Positions 24,580 through 33,008 of a stretch of DNA of 38,487 nucleotides are shown here, one piece after another. A program made the position numbers and the translations under genes. Position 1 is the stretch's first letter, and every line of letters begins with the position of its first letter. This DNA is from Candidatus Nomurabacteria bacterium (GTDB lineage Bacteria; Patescibacteriota; Minisyncoccia; Phycocordibacterales; UBA9973): assembly GCA_003155695.1 (NCBI GenBank), contig PMDZ01000008.1, positions 1 to 38,487 of the forward strand, read 5' to 3'. Under the pieces are notes generated by a model. It had not been told where the DNA came from and made no database searches. It worked only from the letters and a program-made list of their open reading frames with translations.

Positions 24580-25103
24580 ATAATTAGTATTATTGCCCCA
24601 ATGAGGATAAAAGACAAGATGATTAATAATTTCAACCTTTTCTTTTCACGTAAAATTTGTTTTTCGAGAATTTTGATTTTATCTTCATCGCTTGCCAATT
24701 GATTTTGCGAATTTACATACAAACTTTTTAATAAATGAGCGAACAGCAATTTATTGTTGTTTGTCCCAAATTTTTCTTCGGTGACAATGTCCAGCTCCAT
24801 TTCTTTCGAGAACTCTCCGAGTGCCTGTATTGGCTTATCGTGGATAACGATTATAAAATTATCATTAGCAATAAATATCAGTCTGTTACTTGTACTTTTA
24901 TCGGATAGGATTCGGGCAAGATTTAAATAAGCAAAAATATAACCCTGCTCCAGTCTTATTATATCCTCTTTTGGTTTTGATAATATCTCTTCCTTGATAA
25001 AAAGTGGAATATTATATTCTTCCAAAATATAGGCAACTTCTTCGTCGGAGGGCGATTCCAAATCTACCCAAGCCAACTCTTTGTGTTTATATTTTGATAT
25101 CAC
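24570..25103 (-). CDS. CorA-like N-terminal domain protein with a single C-terminal TM
   Basis: 177 aa from a GTG at 25101-25103. I prefer this to the ATG at 25166 because a TTGGCA-18-TATAAT promoter ends 7 nt before the GTG. The N-terminus (LAWVDLESPSDEEVAYIL...IKEEIL...RLEQGYIFAYLNL) resembles the cytoplasmic domain of CorA Mg2+ transporters. A charged helix (about 135-158) leads to one membrane segment at the extreme C-terminus (LLIILSFILIGAIILIIWL). The second helix and GMN signature of CorA are absent, so ion transport is doubtful; a regulator or a degenerate relative fits better. It overlaps cysS by 10 nt. Confidence 0.55.
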   Translation of the reverse strand: MISKYKHKELAWVDLESPSDEEVAYILEEYNIPLFIKEEILSKPKEDIIRLEQGYIFAYLNLARILSDKSTSNRLIFIANDNFIIVIHDKPIQALGEFSKEMELDIVTEEKFGTNNNKLLFAHLLKSLYVNSQNQLASDEDKIKILEKQILREKKRLKLLIILSFILIGAIILIIWL

Positions 25104-25110
25104 AATGATA

Positions 25111-25140
25111 ATTATACTATTACGCTTGCAATTTTGCCAA
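25111..25140 (-). promoter_or_regulatory. Promoter of the CorA-like gene and cysS
   Basis: On the minus strand, TTGGCA (25135-25140), an 18-bp spacer and a perfect TATAAT (25111-25116), 7 nt before the GTG start. Confidence 0.7.
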
Positions 25141-25143
25141 CTT

Positions 25144-25172
25144 TTGTGTAATATGATGTTTGTCATTATAAA
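25144..25172 (+). promoter_or_regulatory. rplU: Promoter of rplU
   Basis: TTGTGT (25144-25149), a 17-bp spacer and TATAAA (25167-25172). It leaves a leader of about 30 nt. Confidence 0.5.
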
Positions 25173-25208
25173 TGTTTAAATATATCATTTCGAAAAACAA
25201 AACAATTT

Positions 25209-25580
25209 ATGCCTAAAACTGCCAATACAACAGAAAAGAAAAATTTAAAAAGTACCGAAAGCAAAGAGTTTGCTGTCATTTTTACCGGCGGTAAGCAGTA
25301 CAAAGTGGCTGTTGGAGACGTGCTCAAGATAGAGAAAATTGAAGGGGACTTCAAACTAGGAGATAAAGTAATCTTTGACAAGGTTCTGCTTGTCGACAAT
25401 GGCGCCGATACGACAATCGGTACTCCCTATATAGCAAATGCTAAAGTCGAATCGTTATTTCAAAAACTCGGCAAAGGTAAGACCGTCAGTGTTGTTAAAT
25501 ATAAACAAAAAAGCAGATACCTAAAGAGAAATGGTCACCGTCAACCATATATAGAAGTTAAAATTTCTTCAATCAAATAA
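25209..25580 (+). CDS. rplU: 50S ribosomal protein bL21
   Basis: 123 aa. The bL21 core begins at about residue 20 (FAVIFTGGKQYKVAVGD) and ends with the conserved VVKYKQKSRYLKRNGHRQPY segment, which contacts 23S rRNA. The first ~19 residues are a polar, Lys/Thr-rich extension not seen in typical bL21. The usual partner bL27 (rpmA) does not follow; a terminator does. It is transcribed divergently from the CorA-like gene. Confidence 0.96.
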   Translation: MPKTANTTEKKNLKSTESKEFAVIFTGGKQYKVAVGDVLKIEKIEGDFKLGDKVIFDKVLLVDNGADTTIGTPYIANAKVESLFQKLGKGKTVSVVKYKQKSRYLKRNGHRQPYIEVKISSIK

Positions 25581-25607
25581 AAACAGCTTACTCGAGAGGC
25601 TGTTTTT
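25578..25607 (+). terminator. Intrinsic terminator of rplU
   Basis: AAAAACAGC paired with GCTGTTTTT (9 bp) around an 11-nt loop, overlapping the rplU stop. Confidence 0.85.
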
Positions 25608-25681
25608 AAATTTGACTAATTACCTTTTAACTTATAAACTTAAAGTAAGTATAAATTGAATATCTATTAAAAATCCAAAAA

Positions 25682-25906
25682 ATGAGAAGGTATTTCTTTC
25701 TTTTTTGCAGACTAATAAATCTCATTTATGGGATACTTTGTATCTCAGTTGTTGTACGTAAATATCTAAACAACGAAGGTTATAATTTATATAATATAAA
25801 CCGCATTGGTGGAAAAGTATCATTTGTTTTTTTAGATAGTAAAAGGACAAACGGATATGTTTTTTTAGATAAAAGTACAATATACGAAGTTAAGAGACTA
25901 TGTTAG
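25682..25906 (+). CDS. Hypothetical 74-aa protein
   Basis: An ATG start; the N-terminal ~27 residues are hydrophobic (YFFLFCRLINLIYGILCISVVV), which would fit a membrane anchor. The rest is polar with alternating strands (GGKVSFVFLD, NGYVFLD). Not recognised. A TTGACT-15-TATAAA element (25612-25638) lies upstream, and an intrinsic terminator begins 2 nt after the stop. This supports a separate transcript in the otherwise gene-free 356-bp rplU-recR gap. The product could instead be a small RNA. Confidence 0.45.
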   Translation: MRRYFFLFCRLINLIYGILCISVVVRKYLNNEGYNLYNINRIGGKVSFVFLDSKRTNGYVFLDKSTIYEVKRLC

Positions 25907-25907
25907 T

Positions 25908-25938
25908 AAAAAGCTTGGCTAAAGACCGTGCTTTTTTT
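25908..25938. terminator. Terminator between the 25682 ORF and recR
   Basis: AAAAAGC/GCTTTTT stem extended by GG/CC after a mismatch, followed by a T-run on the plus strand. The A-run on the other side could serve recR. Confidence 0.75.
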
Positions 25939-26557
25939 ATGCTCGGTTTTTGAGAGCGTTTTTAATGGTGTCACTGTCGGAGTACTCCAATTCAGTGCCA
26001 GTGGAAAGGCCGCGGCCTAGGGAGACAATTTTGAATTTATATTTTTCGACAAGTGGCGACATTTTTTCTCTCAAATACATATCGGTGTGTTCGCCTTGGG
26101 GGTTTAGAGATAAAGCAATAATAATTTCTTTAAGATTTTCTTTTTTAGCACGGCTCTCAACGGTAGTTATTAATTCTTTTATTCGAACAAAATTAGGAGT
26201 TTCTTTGGTAACAATTGGAACCAAACCCCCAAGAATAAAATACATGCCGGAATAATTTCTACTTTTTTTAATATTTTCATAATCGGCATCTTTTTCAACA
26301 ATCAAAAGGGAAGTCTTGTCAGTTCTCGGGTCTTTACACGTCTCGCATAATTGGTCGCCATCGATGTCTCTCTCGAAGAAGAGAAAACATGATGGACATT
26401 GGTGGATTAAATCCTTGATGGAGAGAATATTGTCTCCAAGTTCTTTGACATATGAAGGGTTTTTATGAAGAAGAAAGTAAACAAAGCGCCTGGCTTGTCT
26501 TTCGCCTATACCCGGGAATTCTTTAAAATGTTCTGCTAATTTGTCTATTGGGTTCAT
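25937..26557 (-). CDS. recR: Recombination mediator RecR
   Basis: 206 aa. A helix-hairpin-helix at the N-terminus (FPGIGERQARRFVYFLL), a C4 zinc finger (CPSC...CETC, about residues 54-76), a Toprim domain starting LLIVEKDADYENI, and the C-terminal LGRGLSTGTELEYSD segment. With RecF/RecO it loads RecA at single-strand gaps. It follows dnaB with a 1-nt gap on the minus strand, so both probably share one transcript. The length is normal. Confidence 0.97.
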   Translation of the reverse strand: MNPIDKLAEHFKEFPGIGERQARRFVYFLLHKNPSYVKELGDNILSIKDLIHQCPSCFLFFERDIDGDQLCETCKDPRTDKTSLLIVEKDADYENIKKSRNYSGMYFILGGLVPIVTKETPNFVRIKELITTVESRAKKENLKEIIIALSLNPQGEHTDMYLREKMSPLVEKYKFKIVSLGRGLSTGTELEYSDSDTIKNALKNRA

Positions 26558-26558
26558 A

Positions 26559-27941
26559 TTAAAATCCTTCGATTTCTACTGCTGGCACGTTATAATCACT
26601 TAAATTTTTCTTATCCATCGACAAGAAAGTTGTCATCTTTTCGTCAAAGTAAAGTTCAATTTTTCCAACCGGACCATTTCTGTGCTTTTCGATTAGTATT
26701 TCGGCAATGTTTGTCTTTTCACTTTCATCTTTGCCCTTGTCTTCTCGATGAATGAACATCACCACATCGGCATCTTGCTCAATAGACCCTGAATCACGGA
26801 GATCGGAAAGTCGAGGTCTGCCACCACGGGATTCAACAGCACGAGACAACTGTGAAAGAGCGAGAACCGGCACGTTGAACTCTTTAGCCAAACCTTTCAA
26901 TGAACGCGATATTTCTGTCACTTGATTGACCATATTATCGTAATTTTTTGACGTTGACATCAATTGCAGGTAATCGACGATTATTAGACCCAGTCCATGC
27001 TCGGCACGAATGCGACGACAAACCGAACGCATCCTAATAATCGAGTTGCCTGCCAGATCATCAACGAAAATTGGAGCTTTTGATAAACGGTCGAGCGAAT
27101 CACGAATTTTAGAGAATTCATTCTCGGTCGAGAGTTTACCGGTTCTTAAATTCCAGGCATTAACTTTGGCTTCAGCCGCCAGCATTCTGTCGACTAATTG
27201 CTGAGTACTCATTTCCAAAGAAAAAATAACGGTTGGCGTTCCTTGTCTGAGAGCTGCTTGGCGCGCGATATCAAGAGCGAGGGTAGTTTTACCGACTGAA
27301 GGACGAGCAGCCAGGATTATCAAATCTGATTTTTGAAGGCCGGATAAATATTGATCAAGGTCATGAAATCCGGTTGGTATCCCGCGAAGCTCTCCTTTGT
27401 TCTCGTGAAGTTTCTCCAGACGTTCCCAGGCTTCAGGCAAACTATCTTTGAGGGAATGGAAGGCATGACCTCCGTCATTACTATTTATACCCATTATTCT
27501 TTTCTCGGCTTGGTCAAGAATATCGAAAACATCTTCGACTTCATCACGAAAACCAAGTTCCGAGATGTGGTCACCAGCTTCCGTAATTTTTCTTAGAATA
27601 TGTTTTTTGTTTACGACATCCGAATAATATTTTATATTTGTCGAAGCCGGGACAGAGTTTGTCAATTCACTCAAGTAGCTACTTCCGCCGATTTGGTCGA
27701 GAAGTCCTTTCTCTTCAAGCTTGTGAGAAACGGAAAGAATATCTATCGGCTCACCTTTGCTCGAAAGGTCCAACATTATTTTGTAAATTTGAGCGTGTTT
27801 TGTGGCGTAAAATGAATCACCATTGATTATGTCGCTGATTTCGTGAATTGCCCCGGGACGTAACATTATGGAACCGAGTATTGCACGCTCTGCATCAATG
27901 CTTTGCGGAGGGATACGAAGTTTTGTTTTTTTATCTGCCAT
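26559..27941 (-). CDS. dnaB: Replicative DNA helicase DnaB
   Basis: 460 aa. The N-terminal collar domain starts PPQSIDAERAILGSIML. The RecA-like ATPase has the Walker A motif AARPSVGKTTLA, Walker B around LIIVDYLQLM, and the arginine-finger region SRGGRPRLSDLRDSGSIEQD. No intein interrupts it. The hexamer unwinds DNA ahead of the replisome. A TACAAT (27949-27954, minus strand) lies 7 nt before the ATG with a TTTGAG-type -35 box 16 bp upstream. It is divergent from trpS. Confidence 0.98.
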   Translation of the reverse strand: MADKKTKLRIPPQSIDAERAILGSIMLRPGAIHEISDIINGDSFYATKHAQIYKIMLDLSSKGEPIDILSVSHKLEEKGLLDQIGGSSYLSELTNSVPASTNIKYYSDVVNKKHILRKITEAGDHISELGFRDEVEDVFDILDQAEKRIMGINSNDGGHAFHSLKDSLPEAWERLEKLHENKGELRGIPTGFHDLDQYLSGLQKSDLIILAARPSVGKTTLALDIARQAALRQGTPTVIFSLEMSTQQLVDRMLAAEAKVNAWNLRTGKLSTENEFSKIRDSLDRLSKAPIFVDDLAGNSIIRMRSVCRRIRAEHGLGLIIVDYLQLMSTSKNYDNMVNQVTEISRSLKGLAKEFNVPVLALSQLSRAVESRGGRPRLSDLRDSGSIEQDADVVMFIHREDKGKDESEKTNIAEILIEKHRNGPVGKIELYFDEKMTTFLSMDKKNLSDYNVPAVEIEGF

Positions 27942-27948
27942 GCACCGT

Positions 27949-27976
27949 ATTGTAGCACAATAGCAAAAGTCTCAAA
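27949..27976 (-). promoter_or_regulatory. Promoter of dnaB-recR
   Basis: On the minus strand, TTTGAG (27971-27976), a 16-bp spacer and TACAAT (27949-27954), 7 nt before the start codon. Confidence 0.55.
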
Positions 27977-28031
27977 GTTCATTATTTGGATAAATATGTG
28001 TGTAATATGTGCAAAACTATTCGTTATTTGG

Positions 28032-28037
28032 TATTAT
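28032..28037 (+). promoter_or_regulatory. -10 box of trpS
   Basis: TATTAT at 28032-28037 ends 10 nt before the trpS ATG. The -35 region is weak (GTGCAA near 28009). Confidence 0.4.
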
Positions 28038-28047
28038 ATAAGGACAT

Positions 28048-29019
28048 ATGAAAAAACGACTACTTTCGGGAATAAAACCATCGGGGACTATGCATTTGGG
28101 CAATTATTTTGGCGCTATTAAACAGTTTGTCGACATGCAGAATGATTATGATTCTTTCGTATTTATTGCTGACTTGCATTCTATTACAACAGTGCACAAT
28201 AAGGATGAATTATCAAAAAATATAATTAATATTGCTCTTGATTATTTAGCTTGTGGATTAGACCCAGAGAAAGTTTGCTTATTTAAACAATCGGACGTTG
28301 CTGAAGTTACAGAACTAACTTGGTATTTCAATTGTTTGACGACAGTGCCATATCTTGAGAGAGCAACTGCCTATAAAGATGCTAAAGCAAAAGGTAAAGA
28401 AGTAAACGTGGGTGTTTTTGATTATCCGATTTTGATGGCAGCAGATATTTTAATTTATGACAGTGAAGTTGTTCCTGTTGGACAAGACCAAAAGCAACAC
28501 GTTGAATATGCACGCGACACTGCACAAAAATTCAATAGTACTTTCGGTGAGACATTTAAAATTCCTGAAGCGTTAATCATGAAAGAAGTTGCAGTTGTTC
28601 CAGGAACAGATGGAAAAAAGATGAGTAAGAGTTATAAAAATACAATTCCACTTTTTGGAACAGATGAAGAAATCAAAAAAGCGGTAATGAAAATCGTTAC
28701 CGACTCAAAAGGAACCGACGAACCGAAAGACCCGGAGACTTGCAACATATTTAAACTACACAAACTTTTCTTAAATAAAGAAGAGCTTGCAACATTAAGT
28801 GATAGATATACCAAAGGTGGAATGAGTTATAAGGAATCAAAAGAAATGTTGCTTAGTGAAATACTGGATTTGATAAAACCAATGAGAGAAAAACGAGAAA
28901 ATTATTCCGAGGACCTTGATAATGTCCGCGCAATTTTGAAAAACGGAGCGAACAAAGCTAAAGTTATCGCTCTGGGAAAAATGAATATTATTCGTAATAA
29001 TGTAGGAGTAAAAATATAA
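28048..29019 (+). CDS. trpS: Tryptophanyl-tRNA synthetase
   Basis: 323 aa class Ic synthetase. The N-terminus GIKPSGTMHLGNYFGAI contains the HIGH-equivalent HLGN; the KMSKS loop reads KKMSKSYKN near residue 192. PVGQDQKQHVEYARD, in the substrate-binding region, is also family-typical. It heads a same-strand run with a small membrane protein, aspS, scpAB, mraY and ftsW, with gaps of only a few bases to about 18. Confidence 0.97.
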   Translation: MKKRLLSGIKPSGTMHLGNYFGAIKQFVDMQNDYDSFVFIADLHSITTVHNKDELSKNIINIALDYLACGLDPEKVCLFKQSDVAEVTELTWYFNCLTTVPYLERATAYKDAKAKGKEVNVGVFDYPILMAADILIYDSEVVPVGQDQKQHVEYARDTAQKFNSTFGETFKIPEALIMKEVAVVPGTDGKKMSKSYKNTIPLFGTDEEIKKAVMKIVTDSKGTDEPKDPETCNIFKLHKLFLNKEELATLSDRYTKGGMSYKESKEMLLSEILDLIKPMREKRENYSEDLDNVRAILKNGANKAKVIALGKMNIIRNNVGVKI

Positions 29020-29022
29020 TTT

Positions 29023-29235
29023 ATGAAATACATTCTTTCTTTGATTCTTGTGATTTTGAATCTTATTAATGTCCCGCTCAATATGCTTTATATGAAAGTT
29101 CAAAAATGGTATTTGCCGATGTGGAAAAAAGACAAAATTATTTATTTTGCCTTTGCTCCTTTTTATTGGATTTTGGTTATCTTGACTTTTATATTCGGTT
29201 GGCCATGTGAAAAATTGCCGAATTTAATTCATTAA
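29023..29235 (+). CDS. Small two-TM membrane protein
   Basis: 70 aa with two hydrophobic helices (about 3-23 and 41-60) separated by a basic loop (KVQKWYLPMWKKDK). Not recognised. The start is 3 nt after the trpS stop and the stop is 15 nt before aspS, so it is embedded in the operon and likely expressed. No catalytic motif is visible. Confidence 0.6.
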   Translation: MKYILSLILVILNLINVPLNMLYMKVQKWYLPMWKKDKIIYFAFAPFYWILVILTFIFGWPCEKLPNLIH

Positions 29236-29250
29236 TATTAGTATTTTAAT

Positions 29251-30600
29251 ATGACAAATCGTACTTACATCAAGGATTTAAATAAATTTATTGGGACTGA
29301 AGTTACAATCGCCGGATGGGTGGATGTTCGCCGCGACCAAGGGAAAATGATATTCCTCGATTTTCGCGATATGACCGGCAAAGTTCAAGGAGTGATTCTC
29401 CCTAGTTATATGGAAACACTGGAAATCGGAAAAACGCTACGCAGTGAATTTGTGGTCAAAGTAAAAGGCAACGTAAATGAAAGACCGGAGAAAAACAAGA
29501 AAGCCGGAGTTTTAAATGGCGAGCTTGAACTTGAAATAAAGGACATAGAAATATTGGCCGAAGCAACTCCACTGCCATTTGATATGTCTTTGAGCGGGTA
29601 CAATTTGGATTTGACTACCGAACTCGACAATCGAGCCTTGGTTCTCCGACAACCGAAAGTTCAAGCAATATTCAAAGTCAGCGAAACAATTATTGATTCT
29701 TTCCGTGAATTTATGAAGCAGAATATGTTTTTTGAATTTCAAGCCCCAAGTATTACTCCGGCAACAGCCGAAGGGGGAGCCGAAGTTTTCCAGATTGATT
29801 ATTTCGGGAAAAAAGCCTATTTATCTCAGTCGCCACAACTTTACAAACAAATTGTTATGTCGGCCTTTGAAAGGTGTTTTTCGGTCAATAAAGTTTTTCG
29901 TGCCGAACCGTCTTCGACAACTAGACATTTGACAGAAGTTGTATGTCTTGATGCCGAAATGGGATTCATCGAATCATGGCGTGATGTTCGCGACATGGCT
30001 GAAGAAACTGTCAGATATATATTAAAACAAGTGGAAACTAAAAATGCCGAGCATCTAAAATTGTTGGATGTCGAAATGCCAGTAATGATTGAAAAAACTC
30101 CGACATTATCATTGAAGGAAGTTCAAGATAAAATTTTTGCCGAGAATGGCCGTGATGTCCGAGGTGAAAAAGACACAAACCCGCAAGACGAGAGAGAAAT
30201 TTGTGAAATTATTAAAAAAGAAACAGGTTCAGATTTTGTTTTTATCTATGGCTATCCCACTCGTAAAAAGCCTTTTTATGTTTACCCAAATCCTGAAGAA
30301 CCTGAATTCAATGAAGGTACGGACCTTATCTGCCGTGGCGTAGAGTGGCTCTCCGGCGGGAGAAGAATAAATGATTACAAACAACTGCAAGAACATGTAA
30401 AACTTTGGGAAATGGATCCAAATAAAATTAAAATGTTTCTCGAAGCTTTCAAATATGGTGTTCCGCCGGAGGGAGGATTTTCTTTCGGTGCCGAGCGCAT
30501 AACCATGCAATTACTTGGATTGAAAAATGTTCGTGAGGCTTGTATGTTCCCGAGAGATATGAATAGAATCGATGAACGGTTGAGTGATGAGGGATACTAA
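29251..30600 (+). CDS. aspS: Aspartyl-tRNA synthetase, archaeal/short type (probably Asp/Asn non-discriminating)
   Basis: 449 aa class IIb synthetase. An N-terminal OB-fold anticodon domain (VTIAGWVDVRRDQGKMIFLDFRD) precedes the catalytic core with motif 2 (FRAEPSSTTRHLTE) and motif 3 (GFSFGAERITMQLLGL). It lacks the GAD insertion that makes bacterial AspRS about 590 aa, so it belongs to the archaeal/eukaryal branch. Many members of that branch also charge tRNA-Asn with Asp, for repair by GatCAB; specificity cannot be read here. AsnRS is the main alternative because it shares the fold, but the motif 2 region reads more like AspRS. Confidence 0.82.
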   Translation: MTNRTYIKDLNKFIGTEVTIAGWVDVRRDQGKMIFLDFRDMTGKVQGVILPSYMETLEIGKTLRSEFVVKVKGNVNERPEKNKKAGVLNGELELEIKDIEILAEATPLPFDMSLSGYNLDLTTELDNRALVLRQPKVQAIFKVSETIIDSFREFMKQNMFFEFQAPSITPATAEGGAEVFQIDYFGKKAYLSQSPQLYKQIVMSAFERCFSVNKVFRAEPSSTTRHLTEVVCLDAEMGFIESWRDVRDMAEETVRYILKQVETKNAEHLKLLDVEMPVMIEKTPTLSLKEVQDKIFAENGRDVRGEKDTNPQDEREICEIIKKETGSDFVFIYGYPTRKKPFYVYPNPEEPEFNEGTDLICRGVEWLSGGRRINDYKQLQEHVKLWEMDPNKIKMFLEAFKYGVPPEGGFSFGAERITMQLLGLKNVREACMFPRDMNRIDERLSDEGY

Positions 30601-30618
30601 TTCAAGTATAAATTTATA

Positions 30619-31395
30619 ATGTCAGAAGTAACAGAACAATATAAAGTAAAACAAGGAACTTTTGAGGGGCCGCTGGAGCTCCTCCTTTCGCTGATTGAAG
30701 ACAAGAAACTTTTTGTTAATGAAATATCGTTGGCCGAGGTTACGAATGATTATATTTCATATATTAAATCGCTCTCTGGAATCGAGACCGACAAGCACAT
30801 TGCCGACGTCTCATATTTTATTTTGGTGGCGGCGACTTTAATACTGATTAAATCAAAATCTCTTTTGCCCAATCTTTCTTTGACAGAAGACGAAACAGAA
30901 AAAATTTCCGACTTGGAAAACAGATTGAAATTATACAAAATTATCAAAAATGCCAGCATTGACATAAATAATAATTTTGGGACGAAAATAATTTTTATGC
31001 CGAATGAGCGCATCTGGAGTGAACCGATTTTTTCTCCAGACCCGCTTATAACCATAGGTAATATATCTTCATCGATGACTGATGTTCTGAACCATATACC
31101 GAAGAAAACCGAGAAGTTACCCGAAGTTGAGGTCAAAAAGATTATAAATATCGATGAAGTGATAAATAACTTAACAGAGCGAATACAAGGAGCGATGAAT
31201 CTGTCATTCAAGGAATTTACAGAGTCAAGCGGAGCGGAAAACAAGCAAGAGGCCAAAATCCATGTTATTATTTCATTCCTGGCTATGCTAGAATTAGTCA
31301 GAGAAGGCATAATAGACGTTATTCAGAACACGAACTTTGGAAATATTGAAATGAATTCACAACCATTAGCAACTAATACTAAAGTCAGAATCTAA
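30619..31395 (+). CDS. scpA: Segregation and condensation protein ScpA
   Basis: 258 aa kleisin. The N-terminal signature GTFEGPLELLLSLIEDKKL...ISLAEVTNDYISYI binds the SMC neck; a C-terminal winged helix (about 200-258, with FLAMLELVREGIIDVIQ) binds the SMC head. It works with ScpB and SMC in chromosome compaction. SMC itself is not in this window. scpB follows 3 nt later. Confidence 0.93.
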   Translation: MSEVTEQYKVKQGTFEGPLELLLSLIEDKKLFVNEISLAEVTNDYISYIKSLSGIETDKHIADVSYFILVAATLILIKSKSLLPNLSLTEDETEKISDLENRLKLYKIIKNASIDINNNFGTKIIFMPNERIWSEPIFSPDPLITIGNISSSMTDVLNHIPKKTEKLPEVEVKKIINIDEVINNLTERIQGAMNLSFKEFTESSGAENKQEAKIHVIISFLAMLELVREGIIDVIQNTNFGNIEMNSQPLATNTKVRI

Positions 31396-31398
31396 TCT

Positions 31399-31956
31399 AT
31401 GGAATTACAATCAAAAATCGAAGGATTGCTTTTTTATAAAGGCGAAGATATGCAAGTCAAAAAATTGGCGGAACTTTTAAATGCTTCAACGGAAGAAATT
31501 GAAGAAGCTTTAAAAAAATTGGAACAATCGCTTTCTGGACGTGGTCTTGTCCTTGTTCGCAAAGATGACTCTGTAATTCTTGGAATTACCAACGAATTGA
31601 GCTCTTTGATAGAATCAATCCGTAAAGAAGAGATTACGAAAGAGCTTTCAAAAGCATCGCTTGAAACACTGTCTATTGTTTTATATAAAAATGACCCGTC
31701 TACGCAGGCCGGCGTATCGCGCAGCGAAGTTGATTATATCCGTGGTGTAAATTCAAGTTTTATTCTTCGTAACTTACTTGTCCGCGGTTTAATTGAGAAA
31801 ATAATTGACTCAAAAGATAGTCGTCGTTTCCTCTACCGTCCGACTTTCGACACATTATCATTCATGGGAATAACAAACATCAGTCAATTGCCAAACTATA
31901 ATGAGGTAAAAGTTCAATTACAAGAAGTCCTTAAACAAGAAGAAAACAATGAGTGA
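31399..31956 (+). CDS. scpB: Segregation and condensation protein ScpB
   Basis: 185 aa with two tandem winged-helix domains. The first starts IEGLLFYKGEDMQVKKLAELL; the second contains ASLETLSIVLYKNDPSTQAGVSRSEVDYIRGVNSS, the conserved ScpB segment. It dimerises and binds the ScpA linker. The 3' end overlaps mraY by 8 nt, so translation is probably coupled. Confidence 0.95.
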   Translation: MELQSKIEGLLFYKGEDMQVKKLAELLNASTEEIEEALKKLEQSLSGRGLVLVRKDDSVILGITNELSSLIESIRKEEITKELSKASLETLSIVLYKNDPSTQAGVSRSEVDYIRGVNSSFILRNLLVRGLIEKIIDSKDSRRFLYRPTFDTLSFMGITNISQLPNYNEVKVQLQEVLKQEENNE

Positions 31957-33007
31957 TTCTTTAAAAATTTTCTTACCGGCAGTCATAAGTTTTATTATTG
32001 GACTACTTTTGACACCTGTTGCGACACATTATTTTTATAAATATAAAATGTGGCGTCGAATTGGAAGAAGCAACAACATTCCGAACGAAAATTTAGGTAA
32101 ATTTAGTAAAATTCATGACGAGTCGGCAGAAATTTCCACTCCGCGCACCGGGGGAATGATAATTTGGTTTTCGGTAATTCTCTGTTTGGCTGTCGTTTGG
32201 TTGATTGATATTATCTTCCAAAATAGTTTGACAACCAAATTATATTTTATTAGTCGAAACCAAACATTGCTCCCATTCTTTACTTTAGTTGTTGCATCAC
32301 TTATAGGACTGGGAGATGATTTTTTGCAAATTTTCGGTCGCGGCAAATGGATTACCGATCCAATTGTTCTGCGCTACATCAAGATAGGAATTATTTTATT
32401 GCTTGGTCTTGTCATCGGATTATGGTTTTATGTAAAACTCGGGGTCACTCAACTTTACATTCCTTGGTACGGATTTATAAATTTAGGCTACCTTTTTATT
32501 CCTTTTTTTATTTTAGTCATGCTTTCACTCTGGTCGTCCAGTGTCATTGACGGGGTGGATGGCCTTTCCGGCGGAGTTCTCGCTTCAATATTCATGGCTT
32601 ATACCCTTATCTCTTTCTTCAATAACCAGGCGGATTTAGCAGCTTTTTGTGCTGTAATTACCGGTGGAATACTGGCTTTCCTTTGGTTTAATATTCCTCC
32701 TGCGCGTTTTTATATGGGAGAAACTGGAATGATAGGATTAACGGTGACCCTTTCGGTTATAGCATTTTTGACCAATACGGTTCTACTTCTTCCGATTATT
32801 GCATTTCCACTTTTCATTACATCGCTTTCAAATGTTATACAGATAGCTTCGCGAAAATTTCGTCACGGCAAAAAAGTTTTCCTCTTTGCTCCGCTTCATC
32901 ATCATTTTGAAGCCCTAGGCTGGCCCAAGTATAAAGTCACTATGCGTTACTGGATTGTTGGGATAATGACATCAATAATAGGAGTTATTATTTCTCTTAT
33001 TAGCTAA
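31949..33007 (+). CDS. mraY: Phospho-N-acetylmuramoyl-pentapeptide transferase (MraY), divergent
   Basis: 352 aa, about ten membrane helices. Family motifs: STPRTGG (63-69), GDD (122-124), VIDGVDGLSGG (199-209), YMGETG (255-260) and the MraY-specific LHHHFEALGW (316-325). It transfers phospho-MurNAc-pentapeptide to undecaprenyl phosphate, giving lipid I. Several normally invariant positions differ: MGDTG has become MGETG, NLTDGLDG has become SVIDGVDG, and the Lys before TPTMGG is absent. The HHH motif and the ftsW-murG context still favour MraY over a WecA-like transferase. Confidence 0.85.
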   Translation: MSDSLKIFLPAVISFIIGLLLTPVATHYFYKYKMWRRIGRSNNIPNENLGKFSKIHDESAEISTPRTGGMIIWFSVILCLAVVWLIDIIFQNSLTTKLYFISRNQTLLPFFTLVVASLIGLGDDFLQIFGRGKWITDPIVLRYIKIGIILLLGLVIGLWFYVKLGVTQLYIPWYGFINLGYLFIPFFILVMLSLWSSSVIDGVDGLSGGVLASIFMAYTLISFFNNQADLAAFCAVITGGILAFLWFNIPPARFYMGETGMIGLTVTLSVIAFLTNTVLLLPIIAFPLFITSLSNVIQIASRKFRHGKKVFLFAPLHHHFEALGWPKYKVTMRYWIVGIMTSIIGVIISLIS

Positions 33008-33008
33008 A

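Noticed and set aside
25104-25166. ATG at 25166 as start of the CorA-like gene
   Set aside because: The promoter TTGGCA-18-TATAAT (25111-25140) lies inside that extension, and CorA similarity begins after the GTG at 25101-25103.
26559-27941. Intein or insertion in dnaB
   Set aside because: The ATPase motifs are contiguous and the total length of 460 aa is normal.
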